Virus record (IMG/VR): IMGVR_UViG_3300030107_006280
Coordinates: 1-37,836 of that record
Reading direction: 5' to 3' (one strand)
Source of the DNA: a virus
Length of the DNA: 37,836 nt
Below the pieces are notes generated by a model. It had not been told where the DNA came from, ran no database searches, and saw only the letters and a list, made by a program, of their open reading frames with translations. Made by a program: the position numbers and the translations under genes. Positions 11,941 to 23,000 of the stretch are shown here, one piece after another. Within the stretch, counting starts at the first letter, position 1. Each line of letters begins with the position of its first letter.

Positions 11941-12610
11941 AAGCCACGTTGCGCCCGACATTGCCGATGCCGAGCGCCAGTGGAAGTACGCACAGGCACT
12001 CTCCAAGGCAACCATCATCCCGAAGGCGTATCAGGGCAATCCAGCCAACGTGTTCGTCGCCCTCTCAACTGCTGCGCAGCTTGGCGTTGGGCCGCTGGAG
12101 GTGATGCAAAACTTGCACGTAATCCATGGCACTCCCTCGTTCTCTGCGAAGTACGCGATTGCCATGGCGAACCGCAATGGCCCGTTTGACGGGCCCATCA
12201 AGTTTGACATTCAGCACGTGCCGCAAGTGTCCGTCACTGCATACGCCAACCTCAAGGGGAGCGGCGAGCGCGTTGAGTTCAAGGTTGACATGGAGATGGC
12301 AACCAAGGAGGGATGGACTAAGAACGCAAAATATAAAACAATGCCCACTCTGATGTGTAGTTACCGGGCAGCTACAATCCTAATACGCCTCACGTGCCCT
12401 GAGGTGCTCCTCGGCATGCAGACCTCGGAAGAGTTGCGCGATGTGCGCGCTGCGCGCACGGTTATCCCCACGGCGCTGGAGGCGGAGCAGGAACTCCAGG
12501 CTGCGGGCCAGCAGGTAGAGCAGGTTGCTGCTGCGGACAACTCCCCCCGCTCCGCAGTGGACGAGAGCGCCAAGCCCGACGAGGGCGGCGCACGGGAAGA
12601 CCTGTTCTAG
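11915..12610 (+). CDS. recT: RecT single-strand annealing protein
   Basis: A 231-residue protein with the RecT hallmarks: WKYAQALSKATIIPKAYQG and NVFVALSTAAQLGVGPLEVMQNLHVI, then PSFSAKYAIAMANRNG, the beta-rich middle, and MCSYRAATILIRLTCPEVLLGM near the end of the core. RecT proteins coat and anneal single strands produced by the RecE-type nuclease. The C-terminal ~50 residues (Gln/Glu/Ala-rich, ending EDLF) are disordered; acidic tails of this type often contact host SSB or the replisome. Starts inside the recE-like gene, so it is translationally coupled. Confidence 0.92.
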   Translation: MTEIQKQIESHVAPDIADAERQWKYAQALSKATIIPKAYQGNPANVFVALSTAAQLGVGPLEVMQNLHVIHGTPSFSAKYAIAMANRNGPFDGPIKFDIQHVPQVSVTAYANLKGSGERVEFKVDMEMATKEGWTKNAKYKTMPTLMCSYRAATILIRLTCPEVLLGMQTSEELRDVRAARTVIPTALEAEQELQAAGQQVEQVAAADNSPRSAVDESAKPDEGGAREDLF

Positions 12611-12633
12611 TAAGCGGACTGCCTCTGCTGGCG

Positions 12634-12672
12634 GGGCCCCTCTGCGTGTGTTGCGCAGGGGGGCCCTTTCTT
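12634..12672 (+). terminator. Intrinsic terminator after recT
   Basis: GGGCCCCTCTGCG (12634-12646) pairs with CGCAGGGGGGCCC (12654-12666) over 13 positions with one wobble, loop TGTGTTG, followed by TTTCTT. It closes the recE-recT operon where it meets the minus-strand late block, whose last gene ends at 12671. Confidence 0.85.
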
Positions 12673-12940
12673 ATAGATGCACTAGGCCATCCCAGATGGC
12701 GGTTGCAACCATTGTGGCTACGCCGGTTGCCATCCATATGCGGAGGGTCTTCACCTCCGAAACAAAGTCCTCGATGGTTTGCACGCGGCTTTCGAGTAGC
12801 TCCACTTTCGTGACCAAGCCCTTGCTGCCGTTGCCTCTGATAGCTCTATCGATTTGCGAGACTCGTAGTGCAATATCCTCGACGGCATCCGCCGTGCTCT
12901 CGATCTGCATTTGCAGTACGCCCGGAGGGATCTCACTCAT
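12671..12940 (-). CDS. XhlA-like membrane-anchored protein (lysis)
   Basis: An 89-residue protein from ATG 12940, overlapping the previous gene by 8 nt. An N-terminal helical part with a heptad pattern (IESTADAVEDIALRVSQIDRAIRGNG, then GLVTKVELLESRVQTIEDFV) leads to one C-terminal membrane segment (IWMATGVATMVATAIW). The 'GNG..GL..KV..LE' motif followed by a tail anchor resembles XhlA-type hemolysin/lysis proteins that work with holins. It is the last gene of the late block, in a group of membrane proteins at 12671-14008. Confidence 0.6.
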   Translation of the reverse strand: MSEIPPGVLQMQIESTADAVEDIALRVSQIDRAIRGNGSKGLVTKVELLESRVQTIEDFVSEVKTLRIWMATGVATMVATAIWDGLVHL

Positions 12941-13490
12941 CGCGCTTGTCCACCGGCTTTGCTGCATCCTTCTTGGGCGCTGCCTTCCTGTGTCCGTTGC
13001 CGTTGCCGTTGCCGTTGCTGTCGTCGTCCATCTTGCCGGTCACCACCGACCTGAGGTTCTGAAGCAAGCCCGTGATGAGCAGGGTGAGCATGGCGCTGGC
13101 AGTGGCAGTGGCTTCATCGGGAATTGTTCCCATTGCAAGAGCCCCGATAAAGCCGCCAATGAGAAGCGCGAGGAGGAACGGCGTGCTGAGAGCGATCGTC
13201 GTTCGCGCTTTCTCGATGGCGCTGGTGCCGATACGTAGCCTGGTCATCTCGGCCTTGAGTTCCCGGGTGCGCCGCCGGTCCTCTGCCTTGATGCGTGCAA
13301 GCTCTGCCTGCGCTTCCATTTTGCGGGCCTCAGCCTGCGCCTTTGCTTCGCTTCTGCGGGCACGTTCGTCCGCACGGGCCTGCACCTTCCGCATCTTTAC
13401 GGCGGCGGCGAGGTCGCGCACCACGTGCTTGACCACGGGCTTGCCGCCCTCGTCGTGCTCCTCTGTTCTGCTGTCGTCAAAGTCGTCCAC
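12933..13490 (-). CDS. Coiled-coil membrane protein, possible holin
   Basis: GTG 13490 is chosen because it lies one nt after the previous stop; the open frame extends upstream to 13688 but there overlaps the lipoprotein gene with an implausible Arg-rich sequence. The 185-residue protein has a long charged coiled coil (about 30-110, rich in Arg, Lys, Glu, Ala), two membrane segments (TTIALSTPFLLALLIGGFIG; ATASAMLTLLITGLL) and a basic tail. The tail includes GNGNGNGNG, encoded by four CGTTGC repeats at 12995-13018. Two membrane helices with a charged tail suit a holin, but the long coiled coil is unusual for one. Confidence 0.5.
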   Translation of the reverse strand: MDDFDDSRTEEHDEGGKPVVKHVVRDLAAAVKMRKVQARADERARRSEAKAQAEARKMEAQAELARIKAEDRRRTRELKAEMTRLRIGTSAIEKARTTIALSTPFLLALLIGGFIGALAMGTIPDEATATASAMLTLLITGLLQNLRSVVTGKMDDDSNGNGNGNGHRKAAPKKDAAKPVDKRDE

Positions 13491-13491
13491 G

Positions 13492-13797
13492 CTACGCCTC
13501 CGCCTCGACCTTCTTCTTCTTGCGACGATGCCCCGCAAAAAGTCCGCCGGCCAACGCAGCGGCGCCACCTGCGAGGATCGGATTGCCAGTAAGCATGCCG
13601 ACCACGTTGCCTGCAACGTCCTCGCTGTTGTCCGCAAGCATGTCGCCAACCGTTGTCGTGCCGACTTGCTCTCCCGTCTCCTGGTCAAAGACAGGAACCT
13701 CCCTGTCTAGCATGCCGCAAGACGAGAGGAAGAGTAGGCCGATGCAAGCGAGGATGTACCATGCGCCAGTCAACGACGCGACACGCCTAAGTCGCAT
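13492..13797 (-). CDS. Lipoprotein, possible outer-membrane spanin-like protein
   Basis: A 101-residue protein with a lipoprotein signal: basic N-terminus (MRLRRVASL), hydrophobic stretch (YILACIGLLFL) and lipobox LSSC at about residues 24-27, so Cys27 should be lipidated. A hydrophilic acidic middle is followed by a Gly/Ala-rich hydrophobic segment (ILAGGAAALAGGLFAG) and a KKKK tail. A small lipoprotein in a phage lysis group suggests an o-spanin-type role, but the second hydrophobic segment and basic tail are not typical. It overlaps the gene before it by 11 nt. A lipobox implies a host with lipoprotein processing and favours a Gram-negative host for a spanin role. Confidence 0.55.
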   Translation of the reverse strand: MRLRRVASLTGAWYILACIGLLFLSSCGMLDREVPVFDQETGEQVGTTTVGDMLADNSEDVAGNVVGMLTGNPILAGGAAALAGGLFAGHRRKKKKVEAEA

Positions 13798-14008
13798 CGT
13801 CGCCTCCGCCCTTCTTTGCCATGGCGCGGCTCATAACGTAGACGGACGCCAGGACGCTGATGCCTGCTGCGGCTGCAATCTGCACGCGATAGTCATCGCT
13901 TGTGGTAAGAGCGGTGGTGAGGGCGGTCAGTCCTGCCGTTCCGAGGATTCCCTCGGACGAGTTGAGCATGCTGCCGGGGGAAACAATGGGCTTGTCGGTT
14001 TCGGTCAT
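13787..14008 (-). CDS. Small membrane protein, holin candidate (73 aa)
   Basis: ATG 14008 overlaps the stop of the giant virion gene (ATGA) and has AGGAG 7 nt upstream. The sequence contains two moderately hydrophobic segments (GILGTAGLTALTTALTT and VQIAAAAGISVLASVYVM) and a basic tail (SRAMAKKGGGDDAT). Length, two membrane helices and a charged tail fit a small class II-type holin. The first gene of the lysis group. Confidence 0.5.
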   Translation of the reverse strand: MTETDKPIVSPGSMLNSSEGILGTAGLTALTTALTTSDDYRVQIAAAAGISVLASVYVMSRAMAKKGGGDDAT

Positions 14009-17000
14009 TGGATTACTCCTGCGGGGGGGTACGTGCGGTGGACAGCCATGCCCACCATCTTTCCCATCCAGTCGAAGGTGTCGATCTCGCCCTGCAAGAA
14101 GCGCATCGACGCCTCTAGCTGGATGGGGCTCACACTCCTGACTCGCTCGGCAATGAACGACGGCAGGTTTTGCGGGGTGATTGCTTCGCCGCCACCGGGC
14201 GCCCACGAAACAAACTTGCCTCTTAGCTCGGGGTCGGGCTCGTAGCCAAACATGGACACGCCGGTCAGGTCCGAGATGTTTGTGTACTGGCGACCGGCCC
14301 AGTCCGACCCGGAGAGGGCGTCGATGGCTGTGCGCATCATGGGGCTGGCCTTGCCCTTGGCTACGCTGACGGGGCCCTTGCCCCCGGTGAAGGTGGCGAT
14401 GCCCCACTTGAAGGGGTCGCGGAAGTGGCCCATCAGCGAGAAGTATTTGTCGCTGCCGGTTTGCACGCCCTTCTCTCCGAGGTGCTTGTTCATCAAGGCT
14501 GCAAGCGGACGCATGTTCATGTCTGTCCAGTACAGCTTGTGCACGCCGTCGTGCCAGCTTTCTCCCCCGGCTGCGGACGCCTCCTTGGTGTCTTCCCAGA
14601 GCTCGTCCCAGTCAAAGCCGGCCATCATAAAGTTCCACAGCATGGTGGTGGCAACGAAGCGCACGGCCACGTTGGCCCACATGTCTCGGTAGACTTGCTG
14701 CTCCGCCTTGCTCCCAGACTTGATGGCCTTGACAGCGGTGATGAGGTTGGATTCCGTCCAGTCCGGCGCAAGGAACACCATGCGCAGGGCCATCTGGGCG
14801 CGCACGCTGCGTGGCCCCCCCAGCAGCTTGCCCGTAGACCGGCGCAGGTTGAGGCCGCCAAAGTCAGCGTTGAGCTTCTCGGCTGCAAGCCTGGCGACGT
14901 ACTCCTGGGCGGAGTTGTCGGGGTTGTTCTCCGTCCACAGCGGGTTGCTGCTGTCCCACGGCAGCGCCAGTTCGGCGGCGTACTTGCGCTTGAGGTGGGC
15001 GTACTCAACCATTGCGCCCTGCACCTTCAGGTGTGCGCCCATGTTGTTGAACAGCCAATGCGACGCGCGCCGCTGCGTGGCAACGAAGTTGTCGTAGCCC
15101 TGCATGGCCTTTGGCGTAATGCCCATCTTCTTCAGGGCGCCGTCCAGCTTCTTCCTGAAGTCTGTCAGGTCGCTGATAAGAGCGGGCTCCATGTCTTGCA
15201 CGGACCCCACGGTCAGGCCTGCGCGCACAAGCTCGACAAGCTCGGGGGCCTGGCTCAGGATCGCCTGCCTGCCCGCCTCGTAGGCCGGCATGTTCCTGGC
15301 GGACGCCTCAACGCTCTCCCTGCTAATGAGGCCAACGGCATACCCCGCCGTCTTGATTGCCGCCGTTGCAATGGACGGCAGGTGCGGCAGGTTCTTCATC
15401 ATGGTCGGCCTGTCCATCGTCACGATGGAGCTTCGCATGAACGCCTGGTGGTGGAAGAAGCTGAACGTCAGGATGGTGTGCTTGGCCCACGAGTTCACCC
15501 CGATCAGGTGCTTCATCACCGGGTTGAGGTTGTCGTAGTCGAACGTCTCCGTGATGGCGTTGAGCGTTCTTGCAAGCTGCCTCGGGGCGACATGCCCAAT
15601 GAACTGCGGCGCCCGCAGCGGGATGTACCCATCCCCGCGCCCGACCTCGTCGTGCTTGGCAATGATGCCCTTGGACTTGAGCGTGTCGATGAGCCTGGAG
15701 TTGTACACGGCCTCGCCCACCTGCCTTGACGCAACCCGCTGGGCTTCGATTGCACCCGGCACCCGCAGCGTTTCGCCCAGGGCCTGGCCCTGCAAGATGC
15801 TGTCATAGACGCGCTGCTTTTGCCGACCGCCCGGCTTGGTGCGCAGCGGGCCTCCAGGGCGCGAGGGATCAACAAGGCCGCCGCCGGCCCCCTGCCCTTT
15901 GCGGAACCACAGGCGCGCAGCGTAGACCTCCTGCTTGCCTCCGATGACTCCGTTGCGGACAGCGACGGTGCCGATCTTGTCGTTCTCTAGGATTAGCTGC
16001 TCGGCAAGGGCGTGGACCTGGGGCTCTTGCCGCTCAAGGCTTTGCGATAGCTCCCACAGGCGGCGCTGCTCGGGGCTAAGGTCAGCCCGGTATGTGTTGT
16101 ATAGCTCCTGCGCACTGCCGTACACGAGCGCGCCCTGCTCGTCCGTCATGCGCAAGGCGTTCTTGGTGTCGATGTACAGCAGCATCGCCGCATCGCGGTC
16201 GCGCACCCACTTGTCGTGCTCGCGCGGGCCCAGCCCCGGCGGGGCAAGCTCGTCCAGCTTTGCGCTGTGCAGCTTGCTGGTGGTGTCGCGCTCAAACAGG
16301 AACTGGTCGAGGTTTGCCAGGTACTTGTTGAGCAGCACCACCGACTGCCGGGGGTCGGCGCCGGGCACCAGCAGCGAGGTTGCAGGCCCGCTGACCGGGG
16401 TGTCCGTTACGGCGTAGGGGTCGTCGCCAAAGCGCCTATCGCTGGGGTAAAGCGGGCGCAGCCCTTGGGCCGCCCGCGCAATGTTCATGTCCTGCACCGA
16501 CATTGTCAGCGCGAACTTGGGGGACATGGTGGACATGCCGCCCTTGCCCTCAATGTCGCTCGCGCTCGGCACGCCGGCTACGTTTTGTTGCCCCCTCGCT
16601 ACTTGTTCAGCCTCTGTCGCTTCGCCAATTACAGCGGGGACGGCGGCGGGCAGGTCGAGCCCGTGCATGAACTGCCCCCGGTTTAGCTCGTAATGAATGG
16701 AGGGCGATTTCCGCAATGCTCTTTCAATGGCATTTGCGGCTTCGTCGTGGCTGTCAACCGGCGAGCGATTGACGTATTGGACGCCTGCGCCACGGCCATA
16801 GTCATGGCGGTAGACCCGGGCAAGCGCCTCGTCCCAGACCCTGCGGACATGCCCCTCGATGGCCTCCTTGGTCAGCGGCAGCCTGCCGCCATATACGCTC
16901 TCTTCGGTTGGGATGAAGTCGCGCATCGCATCATCGGGCTGGCCTGGCTCAGCAACGGCATCGCCAGTTTTCACGTCCCATACGGAGTCGTGCCTTTCGG

Positions 17001-20000
17001 AGGCATCCTCGGTCGCGGCCAGGTGCACCAAGAAGATCCCGGTGCTTTCGGGGCCGCTGGTGTCGGTCTGTGGCACCACAAAGCTTACGTACTGGCGCTC
17101 GCCGTCAATCCCGTTTTCGTTCGTGGTCGCTGTGGACCACCAGATAGGCACGCTGTATCTGCGCTTGCCGTGCGACACTTCGACAAAGGTTTTCTGGTCA
17201 GCCGGGATGGGCGTCCCCTCGACGCGCCTCGGCGTTCCGATGCCTAGCTCTTTGCCGAGCTTGCGGGCAATTTGGGGTAGGATTATGTCGTACGTCCTGA
17301 CGTGCGAGTATACGGGCTTTGAGTCAGGCTTTCGGGCAGCCTCCCGGGCGAACGCGACTGCCTCCCTAACCGCCGCGTCCCTTTCTTTGCCATCGGGCGT
17401 TGTGTAGTCATTGAGCGCAAGCGCAATGCGCGACGCGCCATACGCGCCAACCTCCTTGGCAAGCTCCGGGTCGTGCTCGCGTAGATAGCGATAGCCCTGA
17501 AGCACTCCAGCGCCGTGGTAGTTGCGAGCAATGATCTCTTCGCCGGTAGGCCAGGACAGTTCTTTGTATCCAAGCTCCGCCGCGCGCATCATTGCCAGCT
17601 TGAAGAACGCGGTGCGCCAGCGCCCGCTTCCAAACGGGGAGCCCCACTCCGGCGGGATTTCCTTTCTTGCAATTCGCTGCTCAAGGTCCGACTGCATCTC
17701 TTCCATGCGCAGCCGGGTTGGGGTTTCGACGGCAAACCGGATCCAGCCGATCATGCCCGGCGTTGCGCGCCGCGCCTTGGGCAGTTCAAAATGATCGCGG
17801 AGATAGTCCGGGTGCTCTTCAAACCCGTCAAGGAGCACTGCCACCTCGATGTGCTTGGTAGCGCCGGTAGTCCTTTCGCCGCGCCAGTAATCCTCGTAGT
17901 CGTCGGGGGAGTACTGCACGTCCTCCCCGCTGAAGACCACCGTCTTTAGCACGAGCCTGCGCTTCTGCATCTTGCCGAGCACTTGCTCCCGCGTAATCGG
18001 CCTGCCGGGCTCCTGCTCCGCTTTCAGCTCCGCCTTGATCTCATCCCAGCCAATGGCTTCCAGTTCTGCCTGTAGCGCCACCTTTTTCACGGAGCGGTCG
18101 ATGTCGTCTACGGCGTTCTTGCCGCCCCACTTCTTGTTGGGCAACGCCTCGACCGCCCGCTCAGCCGCCGAAAACATGTTTGCGGTAATCGGAACCGTGA
18201 TTGCAAAGTTGGCTTCGTCCTGAGAGGTCGTGCCATCTTCTTGCCCCGGCTCGCGGATTACGTCCAGCGAGTGGATGATGTCCGGGTCTAGGACATGCGC
18301 AACCTTTGTGCGCGGGGCCCCAAGCCCCTCGCCCTCCTCTACGGTGTTGATAACAACGGTCGTTCCGTCGGGGACTTCGATGTCGTCAATCGACTCCAGC
18401 GGCTGCGGCGTTGTGACTTCAACGACGGTGCCTGGCGGGGGCAGCAGCACCGACGCAGACTCCCCGCGCTGCATGGCTTCTTCGGCCATGTCCTCAAGGT
18501 GCTGGTTTTGCTGCGCGGCAAGGCGGTCAAGCGAACTGGCCGTTTGCGCCTGCTGCGCCATGTACTCGCGGAGCAGTTCATCCAGGGCTTCGCGCTGCTC
18601 GGGATCGGTGTCCTCGGGCAGCGACTCCGCCGCTTTGCGGATCTCCTCAGCGGCGGCTTCGGCGGCGCTGTTTTGATTCTGGATGCGCGCCGTATCCGCA
18701 AGGAACTCGGCGTTGGGCTCGACCGTTCCGGGCTGCGCGGTCTTGCGCCCGTCCTGGTTTGTAACAAGCACAAGGGTGTCGCCCTCTTCTTGCTCGGCTT
18801 CCCACCAGGCAAACGTGCCGCCGGCGTTGTCATGCACAGCGGGGTCGGCAGACTTCACCAGCAGCGCTCCGCCCTGGTCGGGCTGCACCGTAGCCATGTA
18901 CCCAGCCTCGGTGATCTTGCCGACAGAGGAGCCGCCGTCGCCGTAGCTAACGTCGTCTACCACGGGTGTTCCAAGACCCAGGATCTCGGCCTCGGACACC
19001 GTGGCCTGCCCCGCACCTAGCAGGTCGGCCTCTCGCAGCCCTTGCTTGTAGAGGATGCTGTGCAGGATGCGCGTCCGGCGCGTAGCCCACGGCTTCCAGT
19101 CTTGCCCCTTGTTGTAGGACTGCAAAGCCCCAAGGGTGCCCGGGATGTCGCGGATGTCCTCTTCGGTTACGCCGTGCGTCGCCGCTACCGTGCCCTCATC
19201 CCCAGCCGTCATAGCGGCGAGCACTTCGCCGGCAGGGTCTTCCGTGTTTGCCCACACGCTGTCGGCGGGCGGCTCGTACATGCGCCTGAACTGGCGCTCG
19301 ACAATCCGCTCAAACCTTCGGCCCCGCGTCTGCCTGCTGCCCTGCAAGTCCATAAGGTCTTGCCGCAGGGCCTCGGTCTCCTGGCGCGGGTCGATAAACG
19401 GCAGCCCCGGCTGGGCTCGGTTGTGCACCATGGCCTCGCTCTGTAGCTCGGAGCGATCCATGTCCCTGATCCTGCTGGCCTGCGGGCGCGGCCCGGTTGC
19501 GCGGGGGCGCACAGCCCCTGCCTCTTCCAGGGCTTCGCGCTGCCGCCTTTCGCCGCCAACCTCTCCCTCGTCAAGTTGGCGTCTTTGCGCTGCGCGGCGC
19601 TCTGCTGCGTCGCGGCGGGCCTGCTCCTCGGGCGAGACAACGGGCTGCGGCTGGACCTTGGCCGGCATGCTTGCAAAGTCGAGGTCGCCCTGCTGCTCCG
19701 CCTCAATCGCCTTTAGGGCCGACATAAGCTCGGCGGTCTTGCCGTTGAGCTTCGGGACGCTTACGCCGTCTTGCTCGTGCTGGCGCAGCGCCTTGATGAT
19801 TGCCTGGCGCTGCTTGCCCTTCGGCATTTTTTCAATGCGCTCCGACTCCGACAGGAACGGGTTGTCGGCTGCAAGCCGCTCCTCCTGCTCCGGCGTCCGC
19901 TCCTTCTTGGGCTCCTCTTTTTTCTTTTGGCTTGCCGCCCTTCTGCGTCCGCGCTTTTTCTTTCTCCCGCCTCCGGCCTGGGCGGCCTGGCGCGTAGACG

Positions 20001-23000
20001 TTTTGGCTAGACCGGGAACCGTGCTTAGGTCGGCGTAGACAGGGCCGCCCTCTTTGTAGACGCCATAGACCGTGCCGTCGTCCAGCTTGCCGGTCGGCGT
20101 GAAGTCATCCTTCGGGGCTCTCTCCTTGGTTCCCGCAATGCCGGCGCCTCGGGCTTCGTCGTGCTGCGCAGCCAGGCTTCGCACCATGTCGGCGTCAAGC
20201 TCGTTTTGCGGCAGCGTCGGCTCTGCGGGCTCGGGGTATGTGTCCGGGTCTTGCTCGTGCAGAGCCTTGCGGACCCTGTAGTGCTGCGTGTCGCGCCACG
20301 CCCTCCGCTGAATCGGGGTGGGCTTGCGGATGCTCGGCTTGCCCGCCTCCTCCTCTTCCGGCGCCGCTGCCTTGACCCTTCGCGGCTCCGGGTCTTCAAG
20401 CGGCTTGGGCTCTGCCGCTTTTTTCCTGGCCTTCTTCCTGGCCTTCCTGCTGGCTTTCTTGCCGGCCTTCTTTTTTGCACCAGGCTCTGGCTGCTCTTGG
20501 GCTTCGGCCTCTTCCTGCTCCTGTGCCTGGGCCTCTTCCTGCTCTTGCGCCTCGGGCTCTGCTTGCTCCTGCGCCTCGGCCTCGGTGTCAACCTCGTCAA
20601 TCTCTTCGCTAAGCGAGCGGTCGGCGGCTGCGCGGGCTGCGCTGTCGGGGTTCTCGGCAGCGTCTTTGACGCCGGCCTGCTCCTCGGCCTCCCACGAAGC
20701 CGGGACCGGGGGCGCCGAGAACACGCCATACAGCGCGGTTGCAACCTGCGTTGCGGCGGCTACTTGGTCGCTGCTCCACAGGTCTGCGTCCCCGCCGATC
20801 TCCTCCTTGATCTTGGCCCGAATTGCGCGCAGCGCCATGGTGTCGATGTTGACCCACGGCAGCTTGCTCGCGGCCTTCGCAAACATGTCGGCCACTCGGT
20901 ACGCCACGCTGTGCTGCTGGGCGAGTAGCTCGTTGAACAGGTGCATGTTGTCGGCAACGTGCATCTGGTGCAGGAGCGGCCACAGGATCTGCGCCATTAC
21001 GGCTACAGACTCTTCGGCCTCGCTGATCTCTTTGCCTGGGTGTTGCTTCTGTATGGCTTCAACGTACGCCCTGCGCGCGGCCTCGTACGGGCCAGGCATG
21101 GCGGTCTTGATGAACTCTTCTAGCGCCTCGATCGTTTTGGGGAAGCGCTGGTATGCCTCGTGCACAAGCTCGTGGAACAAGTGCTCCCACCTGCGGCGGC
21201 GGGCAAGCTCCTTGATCTCGGGCTCGGTCATCTCCGCCATGTCGTCGGGCGTAATCCCGACGCCCTCTACGGCGCGACCCTCGCTGTCTTTGAGCCCGAT
21301 CTCGGCCATTGTCTGCACAGACATGTCCGACATCATCGGGCGGCTCATCACGATGACGCGGCCCTCCTTTTGGGGGCCATACCGCCCCCCCTCTACGCGC
21401 TCGTTGTACTTGTACTTAGCGTGCAGCGACGGGATCCGGTGGCCTTCGCCGTCCACCCACATCACAGCAACGCCCAGCCGACTAAGCATGTCGGCAACTT
21501 CTTGCTCCTCGGGCGTGTACTCCGATTGCGGGATGGCGCGAACGTCCTCGCCCATCTTGACTACGCTTGCCTTGGACAGCCGAGGCACGCCAGGCATGCC
21601 AATGGCCGAGGGCCCTTGCGGCGTCACCGGCTCAAACTCCACGTTTGCGTGGACAGAGCGCCCTGCAACGCTGCCGCTTACAGCGTCTTGGTCAAGGTAC
21701 GTGCGGCTAAGGCTGTCTTGCAGCGCCTCCACAGCGTCTACCTGCGCCGCGTTCCACCCCTCAAGCTCACTGCCGTCGTACTGCTCCAGGTTGGCCGTGA
21801 GCGACCGCACGGCCTGGTCGGCCTCCTCTCGGTCCTTGACCCCGTGGAGGGCCTCCTGCGCCTGCTGAACGGCTGCCTCGCCAGCAGCCTCGGGGTTCTC
21901 CTCGCCCCGTGCGGCGGCCTCCGCCGTTGCCTTCATGCGGATTGCAAGTGCAGTCGGCTTGGGTAGCTCGACGCGCGCCTGCATGCCCGTGGCTTCCCGA
22001 ATGGCCTTGGGGGCGTTGGCAATAAGCTGGCGCACCACGCCCATGTCGGCGCTGCGCCCTGACGACAAGACCTTTGCCCCAGCGCCGGCCCCGCCAGAGA
22101 TCAAGGCCATGCCGAGCATCGTGCCCAGCAGGTTTTCCGGCTCCCAGAACTCCTCCCACGACCCCTCAAGCTGTCCGATGTGCCCCACGTCGGGGAGCCC
22201 GCGCCCGGCCAGGTCTCGTGCCCCGGCGCCAAACGCCTCCTCAAGCATCTCCACTGCGAACGCAGAGAACGGCCCCTTGCCGTCGATGCCGATCTTTGCC
22301 AGTCGCCTGCTGACTGCGTCGGCGCCGTACTTCTGCACGCCCTTGCGCACGATGTGGCCCTTGAGCGCGGGCACAATGCCCATCGCGGCTTTGCCAAACA
22401 TCGCGCCCGACGCTTCGGACCACATCTCGATGTAGTCGTCAAGGATGGCCTTGGGCAGGTAGCTCAGCCACGTGCCGGCGTCATCGTCAATCTCTGCAAT
22501 CAGGTTGTCGGCTGCGGTCAGGGACAGGCCGACGCTGTCCGAGAACCAGTCGCGCATTGCGCCCGCGCGCGTGCGGCCAGCGCTGATGCCGTTGGCTCCA
22601 AGCGCGTCCATGGCGCCGCCAACCATGTGCCCTGCCAGGTTCTGCCCGAAGTATTGCCGGGCACCAATGCCCATGCTTTCGATGACGGGGGCCACTACGG
22701 CCTGCGCCATTTGCGGCGCAGAGGCTGCCCACTTCTTGGCAACCCCTTCAACCACGTCGCTTCCCGCCTTAGCTAGATACTTAGTTAGCGCGGTCTTGCC
22801 GGCGGCCTTCATGCCCGCCTTGGCGGCGGCCTTCCACAGCGCTCCGCCAATAGCAAACTCGGGCAGGAACGCCGACGCTTCACCGACAGCCCGGCCCGCA
22901 GTAAAGCCAATGCCTGCGTACTGGGAGCGGTAGAAGAACTGCTCGATGTCCTTGAGAAGCTCTAGCTCGTCCGCTGTTGCAATGCCTTCTTCGGCGCGCT

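Noticed and set aside
12933-13688. Longer version of the coiled-coil membrane protein starting at 13688
   Set aside because: The extra N-terminus is Arg/Ser-rich and overlaps the lipoprotein gene almost fully; GTG 13490 next to the previous stop is the better start.
14425-15729. 434-residue plus-strand frame inside the giant gene
   Set aside because: Reads as His/Val/Leu/Arg-rich antisense translation of a GC-rich coding region with no start signal; the minus frame is continuous and protein-like.
20318-21868. 516-residue plus-strand frame inside the giant gene
   Set aside because: Ser/Ala/Cys-rich antisense shadow of the E/Q/A and following segments; no ribosome-binding site or recognisable fold.
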